Source of the DNA: Spirosoma validum
GTDB lineage: Bacteria > Bacteroidota > Bacteroidia > Cytophagales > Spirosomataceae
Direction: 5' to 3'
DNA length: 64,000 bases
NCBI RefSeq assembly: GCF_014699035.1
Contig: NZ_JACXAA010000012.1
Span: 62,001-126,000 of the forward strand
The notes under the pieces are model-generated. The model saw only the letters and a list, made by a program, of their open reading frames with translations. It ran no database searches and was not told the origin of the DNA. Numbering within the stretch: the stretch's first letter is position 1; each line of letters begins with the position of its first letter. A program made the translations under genes and the position numbers. This document shows positions 36,314 to 44,613 of the stretch, piece by piece.

Positions 36314-37732
36314 ATGGCGGTCAATTTGTTGGATTCAGCGAAGAGTTACCTTAGCGACGATGTCATAGGACAGGTCAGCAACATGCTCGGCGAAAAGCCG
36401 CAGAATACGCAAAAAGCGTTTGATGGTGCTCTTCCCGCTATTTTGAGCGGTTTGGTACAAAAATCGATTGAACCGGGCGGGACCAGTTCGATTATGGATA
36501 TGATTGGTGAAGTGATGGCGCCCAACCGGGCAGCCGGTGAAGCGATCACACCCAGCGGTGGCATTCTAAGCCATCTGAGCACTTTGTTTACTAATGGCTC
36601 TCAATCCAGTACGTTGCTTTCAGTAGGAGCCAGCATCATTCAACGTTTGTTCGGCGACAAAGCCGGAGCCGTTGCTGGCGCTGTTGCTTCGTATAGTGGC
36701 ATAAAGCAGTCTTCAGCGTCTTCGTTATTGAGCATTGCTGGCCCGGTCTTATTGAGTCTACTGGGTAAAAAATTAGCCGATGATGGTACGGGGGTTTCAG
36801 GGATAGCAGGTCTGTTGAGCAATCAGGCGTCCTACATTCAATCAGCGGTACCCGTAGGCTTAAGCTCTCTATTAGGCAGTATTCCAGGTTTAAGTTTTCT
36901 AGGCGGATTCGGTAGCAAAATTGGCGACCTAACATCTAGCGTAACCGAGCCTGTTACAAGAGTAACACCCTCTGCAGTAAACGTTCCCCCAGCTCGCCCG
37001 GCACCAGCGCCCGTTTACACAGAAGATGATGACCGATCGTCGGGTGGTGGTAATCGTTGGTTACCCTGGCTGTTACTTCTTTTAGGAGCGGCTGCGCTTT
37101 TCTACTTCCTGCGCTCATGCGGTAAAGAAAAAGAAACGGTCAGCACCACAACCGAAACGACCGTTGACAGTACGTCCTCAGCAATGAGCAACGGAGCCGA
37201 CACCACCGAACTCAAAATAGGTGAAGCAGTCGATTCGGCGGGTAATGCGCTGAAAGATGCAACGGCAAAATTGGGCGCGTTCTTCAAACGAAAATTACCA
37301 TCAGGACTTGAGCTGAACATTCCTGAGTTTGGTATCGAGAACAACCTTGTGAAGTTTATCGAAGACACGAGCAAGCCTGTCGATAAAACGACCTGGTTCA
37401 ATTTTGACCGACTGTTGTTCGACACCGGCAAAGCTACGTTACGGCCTGAATCGCAGGAGCAACTCACCAATATTGCTGCCATTCTGAAAGAGTATCCGAA
37501 CGTACACATCAAACTGGGTGGCTATACGGACAATACAGGCAGCGCCGAAGTCAATAAAAAGTTGTCGCAGGAGCGTGCTGATTCCGTGATGGGTGAGTTA
37601 ATACGACTCGGCATCGATAAATCTCGTCTGGAAGCAGAAGGCTACGGTCCTGAGTACCCGGTAGCTTCGAATGATACCGAAGCCGGTCGCGCTGAAAACC
37701 GCCGAATCGCTATACGGGTTACACAGAAATAA
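36314..37732 (+). CDS. DUF937-OmpA fusion protein with one membrane helix
   Basis: A 472-residue protein in three parts. Residues 1-215 are a DUF937-like glycine/serine-rich helical domain (MAVNLLDSAKSYLSDDVIGQ, GALPAILSGLVQKS). A proline-rich and acidic linker leads to one membrane helix (WLPWLLLLLGAAALFYFLRSC) at about 246-266. Residues about 350-472 form an OmpA domain: WFNFDRLLFDTGKATLRPES, LGGYTDNTGSAEVNKKLSQERADSV-like helix, and GRAENRRIAI. OmpA domains bind meso-DAP peptidoglycan in the periplasm. The DUF937 half has no leader and would face the cytoplasm, which suggests a linker between the cytoplasm and the cell wall. Confidence 0.85.
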   Translation: MAVNLLDSAKSYLSDDVIGQVSNMLGEKPQNTQKAFDGALPAILSGLVQKSIEPGGTSSIMDMIGEVMAPNRAAGEAITPSGGILSHLSTLFTNGSQSSTLLSVGASIIQRLFGDKAGAVAGAVASYSGIKQSSASSLLSIAGPVLLSLLGKKLADDGTGVSGIAGLLSNQASYIQSAVPVGLSSLLGSIPGLSFLGGFGSKIGDLTSSVTEPVTRVTPSAVNVPPARPAPAPVYTEDDDRSSGGGNRWLPWLLLLLGAAALFYFLRSCGKEKETVSTTTETTVDSTSSAMSNGADTTELKIGEAVDSAGNALKDATAKLGAFFKRKLPSGLELNIPEFGIENNLVKFIEDTSKPVDKTTWFNFDRLLFDTGKATLRPESQEQLTNIAAILKEYPNVHIKLGGYTDNTGSAEVNKKLSQERADSVMGELIRLGIDKSRLEAEGYGPEYPVASNDTEAGRAENRRIAIRVTQK

Positions 37733-37750
37733 GCAAAATTTCTCTATTGA

Positions 37751-37789
37751 AAAAAGGCGGCTTTGTCAGATTGACAATGCCGCCTTTTT
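37751..37789 (+). terminator. Strong terminator after DUF937-OmpA gene
   Basis: Arms 37751-37768 and 37772-37789 (AAAAAGGCGGCTTTGTCA, one mismatch) form an 18-bp stem with a very short loop and a T-run. Confidence 0.85.
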
Positions 37790-37792
37790 GTT

Positions 37793-37827
37793 AAAACCGA
37801 TAAAGTCTCCAAGACCTTATCGGTTTT
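37793..37827 (-). terminator. Terminator of the nucleotidyltransferase gene
   Basis: Arms 37793-37808 and 37812-37827 (AAAACCGATAAaGTCT, one mismatch) sit immediately beyond the stop codon of the convergent minus-strand gene. On the minus strand the hairpin ends in a T-run. Confidence 0.75.
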
Positions 37828-37829
37828 AT

Positions 37830-38738
37830 TTACCATAATTTCTCAGGATACGCACCTTCATCATGTAGCTTTTTTAAGGCTGTCTGAACTGTTGGCTTAT
37901 CATCGGGATACGTAACGCCAAACCAGGCCGACTGGCTGCGGAATACTTTGCAACGACCCGTATCGGTCTCAATAAGGGTTGTCATAACCGTCGGAATGTA
38001 AAACTCAGCCTTCGGCGTATTGATATTGGCGATGGCATAGCTTTCAAATTGATGCTCAACCAGCGGGAACACACTGGGTTTGAAACCCCAGAAGTTCATC
38101 GATACGGGTGTATCGGGCGCTAATGGTGTAAGATTGTCTGCTTCTTCGTAAACGATCTTCGCCGGTCCTCCATTTTCTGTCTCGTAGATTTTCGTTCGCT
38201 CAATGACCGATATGAGATTGCCGTTTTCCGCAACTTCACAAACGCCCCGCGATACTGATCCATTTTCAGATAACGTGTTTTTTACTTCATAGCCAACCAT
38301 GGCATGAAGCATATCGTCCTGATCCGTTTTCAGGAAATCGCCGATTAACTGAAACGCTTCGAGCCCGTAAAAATCATCGGCGTTAATAACAGCAAAAGGG
38401 GCATGCGTGTGGTTTTTCGCACAAAGCATGGCGTGACCCGTTCCCCAGGGTTTCGTACGTCTGACTTCCCCTGCTTCAGCGGGTACGTATGAGGTCAATG
38501 ACTGAATTGCGTAATCCACTTCAATCTTTCCAGCTAATTTCTCGTCAAAGACTTCCTTGAAATCGTCCAGAAGTTCTTCGCGGATGATAAAAACAACCTT
38601 GCCAAAACCAGCCCGAATAGCGTCAAATAACGAATAATCAATAATTGTTTCGCCGTGTGGACCGAATTGATCAAGTTGTTTAACACCACCGTATCGGCTG
38701 CCCATACCAGCGGCCAGAATCAAAAGCGTAGGTTGCAT
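37830..38738 (-). CDS. Sugar-phosphate nucleotidyltransferase
   Basis: A 302-residue NTP_transferase enzyme. The N-terminal MQPTLLILAAGMGSRYGGVK nucleotide-binding motif is followed by KPWGTGHAMLCA and FAVINADDFYG, with the catalytic Asp pair. Residues SVIERTKIYETENGGPAKIV and the C-terminal VTYPDDKPTVQTALKKLHDE resemble the Bacteroidota family of uncharacterised UTP/GTP sugar-phosphate transferases. The product is probably an activated sugar, but which is unknown. It is divergent from hmgA, with about 250 bp between them. Confidence 0.85.
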   Translation of the reverse strand: MQPTLLILAAGMGSRYGGVKQLDQFGPHGETIIDYSLFDAIRAGFGKVVFIIREELLDDFKEVFDEKLAGKIEVDYAIQSLTSYVPAEAGEVRRTKPWGTGHAMLCAKNHTHAPFAVINADDFYGLEAFQLIGDFLKTDQDDMLHAMVGYEVKNTLSENGSVSRGVCEVAENGNLISVIERTKIYETENGGPAKIVYEEADNLTPLAPDTPVSMNFWGFKPSVFPLVEHQFESYAIANINTPKAEFYIPTVMTTLIETDTGRCKVFRSQSAWFGVTYPDDKPTVQTALKKLHDEGAYPEKLW

Positions 38739-38902
38739 TTTTAGTCGTTAGTCAATAGTTATCAATAAAACCTACAAAGTCTTCAGGATCTTACAGGTTT
38801 ACAAATTGCCCCGCCAAAATTAGGGAAAAGCAATTGGCTCTGATACGTTAACGCTTCATAAAGCCATTTTGTCCTCAACAACACCTTTAAATAAAATTAT
38901 TT

Positions 38903-38968
38903 CTAAACAATATACTATTTTCACTAGTTGTCGTTATAATTGTATGCTAAACAATAGTTGTCTTAGCA
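38903..38968. promoter_or_regulatory. Candidate operator: repeated CTAAACAATA/AGTTGTC units upstream of hmgA
   Basis: The 10-mer CTAAACAATA occurs at 38903-38912 and again at 38947-38956. Each copy is followed by AGTTGTC (38936-38942 and 38956-38962). The second copy is part of a dyad, TGCTAA (38945-38950) and TTAGCA (38963-38968). It ends 20 bp before the hmgA start, so it could be the binding site of the MarR regulator in this cluster or of the promoter machinery. The assignment is inference. Confidence 0.35.
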
Positions 38969-38988
38969 ATTAAAAAATACCGACGACT

Positions 38989-40164
38989 ATGCCTTTTTAT
39001 CACACACTTGGCCAGATACCTTCTAAACGCCATACGCAGTTTGAGAAACCGGCTGATGGTTCTGGTAAATCGCCTGGACTCTATTATGAGCAATTGTTTG
39101 GTACAATTGGATTTGAAGGGATGTCGTCACTCCTGTACCATGTTCATCGCCCAACAATGGTACGTGAGGTATTGGAAAGTGTAGACGTAACGCCGAAGCT
39201 GGCTGTAGCCAAAAACATGCTTTCGAGAAAATTCATCGGGTTCAATATTGAACCCACCGATGATTTTCTGGATAGTCGGGTGCCGTTGCTGGTCAACAAC
39301 GATCTGATTTTCGGACTGGCCGCTCCCCAACACTCCCTAACGAATTATTTCTACAAGAATGCCGATTCAGACGAACTGCTGTTTATACACCGCGGCTCCG
39401 GTAAATTACGTACTTTACTGGGCACGATTCCGTTTCAATACGGTGATTATCTGATCATTCCGCGTGGCATGATCTACCAGATCGAGTTCGATACAACAGA
39501 CAATCGCCTGCTTTACGTCGAATCGCATTCGCCAATTTATACGCCGAAACGGTATCGCAATCATTTCGGGCAATTGCTCGAACACGCGCCTTTCTGCGAA
39601 CGCGATATCATCCGCCCACGCGATCTGGAAACCCACAACGAAACCGGTGATTTCCTGATGAAAATCAAAAAGCAAGGGTCGCTCCATTCACTCGTTTTTG
39701 CGTCGCACCCGTTCGACGTAGTGGGTTGGGATGGCTACAATTATCCGTATGGGTTTTCGATCTTCAATTTTGAACCGATTACGGGGCGCGTACATCAGCC
39801 ACCTCCAGTGCATCAGACATTCCAGACCGATACATTCGTCGTCTGCTCGTTCGTGCCGCGTCTGTTCGATTATCATCCGAAAGCCATTCCGGCGCCTTAC
39901 AATCACTCGAATATTGACTCTGACGAAGTCATTTACTACGTAGATGGCGACTTCATGAGCCGTAACGACATTGCGCAGGGGCACATTACGTTACATCCCG
40001 GCGGTATTCCGCACGGTCCGGCTCCCGGTGCAATGGAACGGAGCATTGGCAAGAAAGAAACGCAGGAATACGCCGTCATGGTCGATACGTTCCGCCCACT
40101 CATGTTGACGGAACAGGCATTGCAAATTGACGATGGGAAATATTATAAATCGTGGCTAGAGTAG
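38989..40164 (+). CDS. hmgA: Homogentisate 1,2-dioxygenase
   Basis: A 391-residue enzyme. YFYKNADSDELLFIHRGSGK is the cupin core, and the C-terminal half has NHSNIDSDEVIYYVDGDF and ITLHPGGIPHGP, where the iron-binding His-Glu-His ligands lie. It opens the aromatic ring of homogentisate to maleylacetoacetate. It is the first gene of the phenylalanine/tyrosine catabolic cluster, followed after 47 bp by hpd. The length is a little under the human enzyme (445) and typical of this bacterial branch. Confidence 0.93.
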   Translation: MPFYHTLGQIPSKRHTQFEKPADGSGKSPGLYYEQLFGTIGFEGMSSLLYHVHRPTMVREVLESVDVTPKLAVAKNMLSRKFIGFNIEPTDDFLDSRVPLLVNNDLIFGLAAPQHSLTNYFYKNADSDELLFIHRGSGKLRTLLGTIPFQYGDYLIIPRGMIYQIEFDTTDNRLLYVESHSPIYTPKRYRNHFGQLLEHAPFCERDIIRPRDLETHNETGDFLMKIKKQGSLHSLVFASHPFDVVGWDGYNYPYGFSIFNFEPITGRVHQPPPVHQTFQTDTFVVCSFVPRLFDYHPKAIPAPYNHSNIDSDEVIYYVDGDFMSRNDIAQGHITLHPGGIPHGPAPGAMERSIGKKETQEYAVMVDTFRPLMLTEQALQIDDGKYYKSWLE

Positions 40165-40211
40165 CCAAGCGATACGGCATTCCGGTTCGCATTACACAAC
40201 ATCAATAAACA

Positions 40212-41333
40212 ATGGAAGCACTTGATCTTTTAGAACCAGCAGTAGATGATTTCTTACCGCTAAATGGTACAGATTATCTCGAATTGTACGTTGGCAACTC
40301 CCGGCAGTCAGCGCACTATTTTCAGACAGCATTCGGGTTTCAGCCAGTCGCTCATGCAGGATTATCTACGGGTATTCGCGACCGGGAATCATACGTAGTA
40401 CAGCAGGGGAAAATTCGACTCGTGCTAACATCCCCTTTGTACGGCGACAGCGAAATCGGCCGACATATTGATCGTCATGGTGATGGAGTTCGAGTGATTG
40501 CTTTGTGGGTCGATGATGCGACGAAAGCATTTAAAGAGACAGTCCGCCGAGGAGCAAGTGTTTACATGGAGCCAACTCGCTCGCATGACGATCATGGGTA
40601 CGTCATTCGTTCGGGCATTCACACGTATGGCGATACGATCCATGTCTTTGTTGAACGTAACGACTATACCGGTGTATTCCTGCCGGGATACGAACCGTGG
40701 AATCCAGAATACAAACCAATTGATGCAGGCCTGAAATACGTCGATCACATGGTTGGGAATGTCGGCTGGCACGAGATGAATCACTGGATGAGCTTCTACC
40801 ACGACGTAATGGGTTTTCAGCAACTCGTATCGTTTGACGACAAAGACATTTCGACGGAATACACGGCGCTCATGAGCAAGGTAATGAGCAACGGAAACGG
40901 TCGTGTGAAATTCCCAATTAACGAACCCGCCGAAGGTAAAAAGAAGTCGCAGATTGAAGAATACCTGGATTTCTACGGCGGACCGGGTGTACAGCACATT
41001 GCTGTGGCAACCGATAATATTGTTGAAACCGTACTGACCCTCCGCGACCGGGGTGTTGAGTTTCTAAGCGTTCCCGATACGTACTACGACAATCTGGCTG
41101 AGCGGATCGGTCAGATCGATGAAGAAATCGCGACGTTACGTCCACTGGGTATTTTGGCCGACCGCGACGAAGAGGGGTATTTACTCCAGATTTTTACGAA
41201 GCCGGTATGCTCCCGTCCAACGTTGTTTTTTGAGATCATTCAGCGTAAAGGTGCCCGCTCGTTCGGCAAGGGCAATTTCAAAGCACTCTTCGAAGCCATC
41301 GAGCGGGAACAGGCGTTACGGGGAACGTTGTAA
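40212..41333 (+). CDS. hpd: 4-Hydroxyphenylpyruvate dioxygenase
   Basis: A 373-residue two-VOC-domain enzyme. The first half has YLELYVGNSRQSAHYFQTAF; the second, catalytic half has VDHMVGNVGWHEMNHWMSFY with the first His ligand, GPGVQHIAVATDNIV with the second, and LQIFTKPVCSRPTLFFEIIQ with the Glu ligand of the iron. It converts 4-hydroxyphenylpyruvate to homogentisate with a 1,2-shift. It supplies the upstream hmgA enzyme. Confidence 0.94.
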   Translation: MEALDLLEPAVDDFLPLNGTDYLELYVGNSRQSAHYFQTAFGFQPVAHAGLSTGIRDRESYVVQQGKIRLVLTSPLYGDSEIGRHIDRHGDGVRVIALWVDDATKAFKETVRRGASVYMEPTRSHDDHGYVIRSGIHTYGDTIHVFVERNDYTGVFLPGYEPWNPEYKPIDAGLKYVDHMVGNVGWHEMNHWMSFYHDVMGFQQLVSFDDKDISTEYTALMSKVMSNGNGRVKFPINEPAEGKKKSQIEEYLDFYGGPGVQHIAVATDNIVETVLTLRDRGVEFLSVPDTYYDNLAERIGQIDEEIATLRPLGILADRDEEGYLLQIFTKPVCSRPTLFFEIIQRKGARSFGKGNFKALFEAIEREQALRGTL

Positions 41334-41348
41334 TTAATTTTGAATAGT

Positions 41349-41399
41349 CGATTGATTGAATGATAGAATAGGGTTTTGCGCTAACCATTCAATCAATCG
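41349..41399. repeat. 14-bp inverted repeat between hpd and phhA
   Basis: CGATTGATTGAATG (41349-41362) is complementary to CATTCAATCAATCG (41386-41399). It contains repeated ATTGAATGAT-type units and lies in the 84-bp gap between hpd and phhA, where it may attenuate read-through. The sense looks like a simple-sequence intergenic repeat. Confidence 0.5.
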
Positions 41400-41417
41400 A
41401 TCATTCACTCATTGACC

Positions 41418-42143
41418 ATGAACCAAACCTATTCAACCTATACCTCCGACCAACAGGCTGTCTGGAAACTGCTGTTTGAGCGGCAGATGGCCCGGTTGCC
41501 GGGGCGGGCCAGTCAGGCCTACATGGACGGAATTGTGGCGACGGGTTTTCCGAACACCCACATTCCCGACTTCGAACGCGACCTGAACCCGCGTTTGCTG
41601 CCCATTACGGGCTGGCGTGTTGTGGCGGTACCGGGATTGATTCCGAACCGGGAGTTCTTTGAGCTGATGGCTGATCGGCAATTTCCGGCTACAACCTGGC
41701 TACGTACCCGTGAACAGTTGGATTATTTGCCCGAGCCGGATATGTTTCACGATACGTTCGGGCACGTGCCGGTGCTGACCAATCAGCATTTCTGCGATTT
41801 TCTGGCAGCACTGAGCCGGATTGCACTCGACCACGTTGATAACCCGGAAGCCGTTGAGATGATCTCGCGATTATACTGGTATACCGTTGAGTTTGGGCTG
41901 ATCCAGGAACCGGAAGGGCTACGGATTTATGGTGGTGGAATCCTATCGTCGCCGGGCGAAACGATATACAGTCTGGAAAGCGATATTCCTAAACGCACCC
42001 CTTATGACGTACCGACACTGCTACAAACGCCTTACATCATCGACCATTTCCAGGAGCAATACTTTATAATTGAATCCTACGAGCAATTATTTCATTCGGT
42101 TCCTGAAATTGAGTCAAGGTTAGAAAGCCTGTTAGTAAGTTAA
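41418..42143 (+). CDS. phhA: Phenylalanine 4-hydroxylase
   Basis: A 241-residue monomeric type aromatic amino acid hydroxylase; start ATG at 41418 (TTG at 41412 also in frame). The iron ligands are in PDMFHDTFGHVPVL (two His) and the Glu is in WYTVEFGLIQEPEG. Other conserved blocks are ARLPGRASQAYMDGI and PGLIPNREFFELMADRQFPA. It hydroxylates phenylalanine to tyrosine with tetrahydropterin. With hpd and hmgA it lets the cell use phenylalanine; no pterin-4a-carbinolamine dehydratase or tyrosine transaminase is nearby. Confidence 0.93.
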   Translation: MNQTYSTYTSDQQAVWKLLFERQMARLPGRASQAYMDGIVATGFPNTHIPDFERDLNPRLLPITGWRVVAVPGLIPNREFFELMADRQFPATTWLRTREQLDYLPEPDMFHDTFGHVPVLTNQHFCDFLAALSRIALDHVDNPEAVEMISRLYWYTVEFGLIQEPEGLRIYGGGILSSPGETIYSLESDIPKRTPYDVPTLLQTPYIIDHFQEQYFIIESYEQLFHSVPEIESRLESLLVS

Positions 42144-42151
42144 GCTTATTG

Positions 42152-42187
42152 TCATTAGCTTCGCCGGTCCGCCAGTGAAGCTAATGA
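42152..42187 (+). terminator. Hairpin after phhA
   Basis: TCATTAGCTTC (42152-42162) pairs with GAAGCTAATGA (42177-42187) around a GC-rich 14-nt loop, 8 bp after the phhA stop. The following T-content is modest. Confidence 0.6.
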
Positions 42188-42199
42188 TCCTTTCCACTA

Positions 42200-42637
42200 A
42201 TGACGCATCCATCTGATACGCGTGCTTATTTTTTCAAGATTGATACGACGATCAAGAAGATTCGGAATGCTCTGCAAAAGCAATTCAATGATGCAGGCTT
42301 TGATCTAACCGTTGATCAGTGGGTTGTGATTGATCATCTCTATAGAAACCCGGGTATTAGTCAGAATACGATCTCGGAAATGACCACGAAAGACGCACCT
42401 ACCGTTACACGTATCATTGATCTGCTCTCGCAAAAAGGTCTCACCGAGCGACGCATGGCCGATTCGGATCGGCGCAAGTTTCTGGTGTATCTGACCGAAG
42501 CCGGCGAGGCCAAGTATCAGGAAGTGCTACCCGTCGTGTCCGCCATGCGACGTAAAGGCTGGGGCAATTTAAGCGACGACGATTACCAGCACTTCGTTAG
42601 AATTATGGACTCGATTTATAGCAACATCAGCGAATAA
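42200..42637 (+). CDS. MarR family transcriptional regulator
   Basis: A 145-residue winged-helix regulator. The DNA-binding region reads TVDQWVVIDHLYRNPGISQN, then TISEMTTKDAPTVTRIIDLL and QKGLTERRMADSDRRKFLVY, the usual MarR wing (DxRxK). MarR proteins typically repress aromatic-catabolic genes and are released by a ligand. Its place between phhA and the fumarylacetoacetase gene suggests that it controls this pathway; the candidate site upstream of hmgA is listed separately. Confidence 0.9.
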   Translation: MTHPSDTRAYFFKIDTTIKKIRNALQKQFNDAGFDLTVDQWVVIDHLYRNPGISQNTISEMTTKDAPTVTRIIDLLSQKGLTERRMADSDRRKFLVYLTEAGEAKYQEVLPVVSAMRRKGWGNLSDDDYQHFVRIMDSIYSNISE

Positions 42638-42676
42638 CAGTGGCTTAGTGATACGGCATCCCGGCCACTTTTTAGT

Positions 42677-43864
42677 ATGTACGGTATTTTCAGTTACGGT
42701 ATCACATTGCCCCGGATTGGATGGAAACAGGGAAATCGTATCCTTGATCTCGAAGTCGTTGGGTTATTGGGCTATTTTTCGGATCTGAACATCGATCCGG
42801 CTGTCTTTGCGCAACCTGTATTAAACGACTTTATCGCCCTCGGAAAACCAACTCACCAAGCCATTCGTCAGCGGATCATTGACTTGCTGGCCGACAAAGC
42901 CGGGGTTCTGAAATCTGTTCACGAGCAGGTTTTCATCCATGAATCGCGGGCACAGATGCATTTGCCAGTACGTGTTGGCGATTACACCGATTTCTACGCG
43001 GGTATTCATCATGCTGAAAACGTAGGCCGTATGTTTCGACCCGATGGCGACCCATTGTTACCGAATTATAAACAGTTACCAGTAGCTTATCATGGCCGAG
43101 CCTCGTCGATTGTCGTATCCGGTACGCCCATTCGTCGGCCTAATGGTCAGTTTCTGGGGTCAGATAAGCAACCCGTTTTCGGGCCATCGCAGGCACTTGA
43201 TTTTGAACTCGAATTAGGGCTGATTATTGGCAAGAGCATTCCACTCGGCGAACCAATTTCGGTACACGAAGCCGAGGAGTATATTTTTGGCGTTACGTTG
43301 TTCAACGACTGGTCGGCGCGCGATATTCAGCGATGGGAGTACCAGCCACTGGGACCGTTTCTGGGCAAAAACTTTGCGTCGAGTCTGTCGGCCTGGGTAT
43401 TACCCTTCGATGAACTGGAGCCGTTTCGCATAGCCGGTCTTCACCAGGAACCGACGCCCCTATCCTATTTACAAACCGCGAAACCGAGGCACTTTACAAT
43501 TGAACTGGAAGTTTGGCTGAAGCCTGCTGATGGCGAAGAAATTTGCATCGCTCGCACCAACGCCAAATACCTATACTGGAATTTTGCTCAGATGATTGCG
43601 CATCATACTGTTGGTGGGTGCAACTTGAACATTGGCGACGTATTGGCGACGGGTACCATCTCAGGCCTGGAGCCCGGCAGTTATGGTTCCTTACTTGAGC
43701 TAAGCTGGAATGGCACCCGTCCATTGCATTTGTCACATACCGAAGCACGAACCTTTTTGGCCAACGGCGATACCATTACGTTACGGGGCTGGGGCTTTTT
43801 GAATGGTATTCGTGTTGATTTGGGTGAGGTTTCAGGAAGTATTCAGCCAGCGCTCCAATTATAA
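42677..43864 (+). CDS. Fumarylacetoacetase
   Basis: A 395-residue enzyme of the FAH family. An N-terminal domain carries VGDYTDFYAGIHHAENVGRM, then YHGRASSIVVSGTPIRRPNG. The metal-binding core has ALDFELELGLIIG and GVTLFNDWSARDIQRWEYQP, with TGTISGLEPGSYGSLLELSW later. It hydrolyses fumarylacetoacetate to fumarate and acetoacetate, the final step of the tyrosine pathway. The maleylacetoacetate isomerase that links HmgA and this enzyme is not visible within the cluster. Starts 39 bp after the MarR gene. Confidence 0.92.
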   Translation: MYGIFSYGITLPRIGWKQGNRILDLEVVGLLGYFSDLNIDPAVFAQPVLNDFIALGKPTHQAIRQRIIDLLADKAGVLKSVHEQVFIHESRAQMHLPVRVGDYTDFYAGIHHAENVGRMFRPDGDPLLPNYKQLPVAYHGRASSIVVSGTPIRRPNGQFLGSDKQPVFGPSQALDFELELGLIIGKSIPLGEPISVHEAEEYIFGVTLFNDWSARDIQRWEYQPLGPFLGKNFASSLSAWVLPFDELEPFRIAGLHQEPTPLSYLQTAKPRHFTIELEVWLKPADGEEICIARTNAKYLYWNFAQMIAHHTVGGCNLNIGDVLATGTISGLEPGSYGSLLELSWNGTRPLHLSHTEARTFLANGDTITLRGWGFLNGIRVDLGEVSGSIQPALQL

Positions 43865-44150
43865 ATCTAAGCTGCGCATCTCCTTGATTTTTCTGGATTT
43901 TTCGCCACTTTATTCTTGATGTTAACAGGTATTGACATGCTTAAGACTACAGTGGTGAAAAGTGCATTTATGTGCGTCCAGAATAGACTAATTCAAGTAT
44001 CAATTATTTTTTCTATCATATACTTCCCTTATAAACAGAGGGATACAAATAGATTAAGGAAGAAAACGAAGTCTGACAGTTAGCCAGATCATGTTTTTTT
44101 ATCGATGAAAAATAATATAACTTGGTTGCAAATCTGCCTCATATAAACCA

Positions 44151-44576
44151 ATGAAACACCATAAGATACCGTTCAACAAGCTGATTGAAAATTATGTATT
44201 CAGTGTATCCAAAAAGTATATTGAAGAGGTTGGAGAAGACGCGCAAAACAAATTAATTAACTTATTTATTCATGTCGGCAATGAGCCGCATCCTGAACCC
44301 GTAGCCAAACCGATTTCCCGAAGGCGGAGTTATCGGGATGAGCGTATAAAGACAATCGAACACCTCATTTCGATTCATCAGGCTTGTATTGATGCCACTC
44401 GTAACTATATCCTATTCTATGATCAGTTGCTAAGCCAAGTCAGCCAAAATATAGTTAGTCAGGAGAGAAGGTGTAGACTGACTAGTCATTATCAGTCCTT
44501 GAAAACCAAGTACATGGACTATTTAACTAAGTTACAAGAGTTCCAGCAGCTTGAGCGTAGTAAGCTTCAGACTTAA
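44151..44576 (+). CDS. Hypothetical helical protein in an AT-rich stretch
   Basis: A 141-residue protein, basic and largely helical (ERIKTIEHLISIHQACIDAT, LTKLQEFQQLERSKLQT). No domain recognised. The gene and the 290 bp before it are visibly richer in A and T than its neighbours, so it may be a recent arrival. Downstream lies the flavin reductase gene, which begins 37 bp later. Confidence 0.55.
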   Translation: MKHHKIPFNKLIENYVFSVSKKYIEEVGEDAQNKLINLFIHVGNEPHPEPVAKPISRRRSYRDERIKTIEHLISIHQACIDATRNYILFYDQLLSQVSQNIVSQERRCRLTSHYQSLKTKYMDYLTKLQEFQQLERSKLQT

Positions 44577-44613
44577 ACGATGTAAATTAGCATCGCACTA
44601 TCAGGTCTTATTT

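Noticed and set aside
40425..40997. 190-codon ORF antisense to hpd
   Set aside because: Shadow ORF; the plus frame has all Hpd iron ligands.
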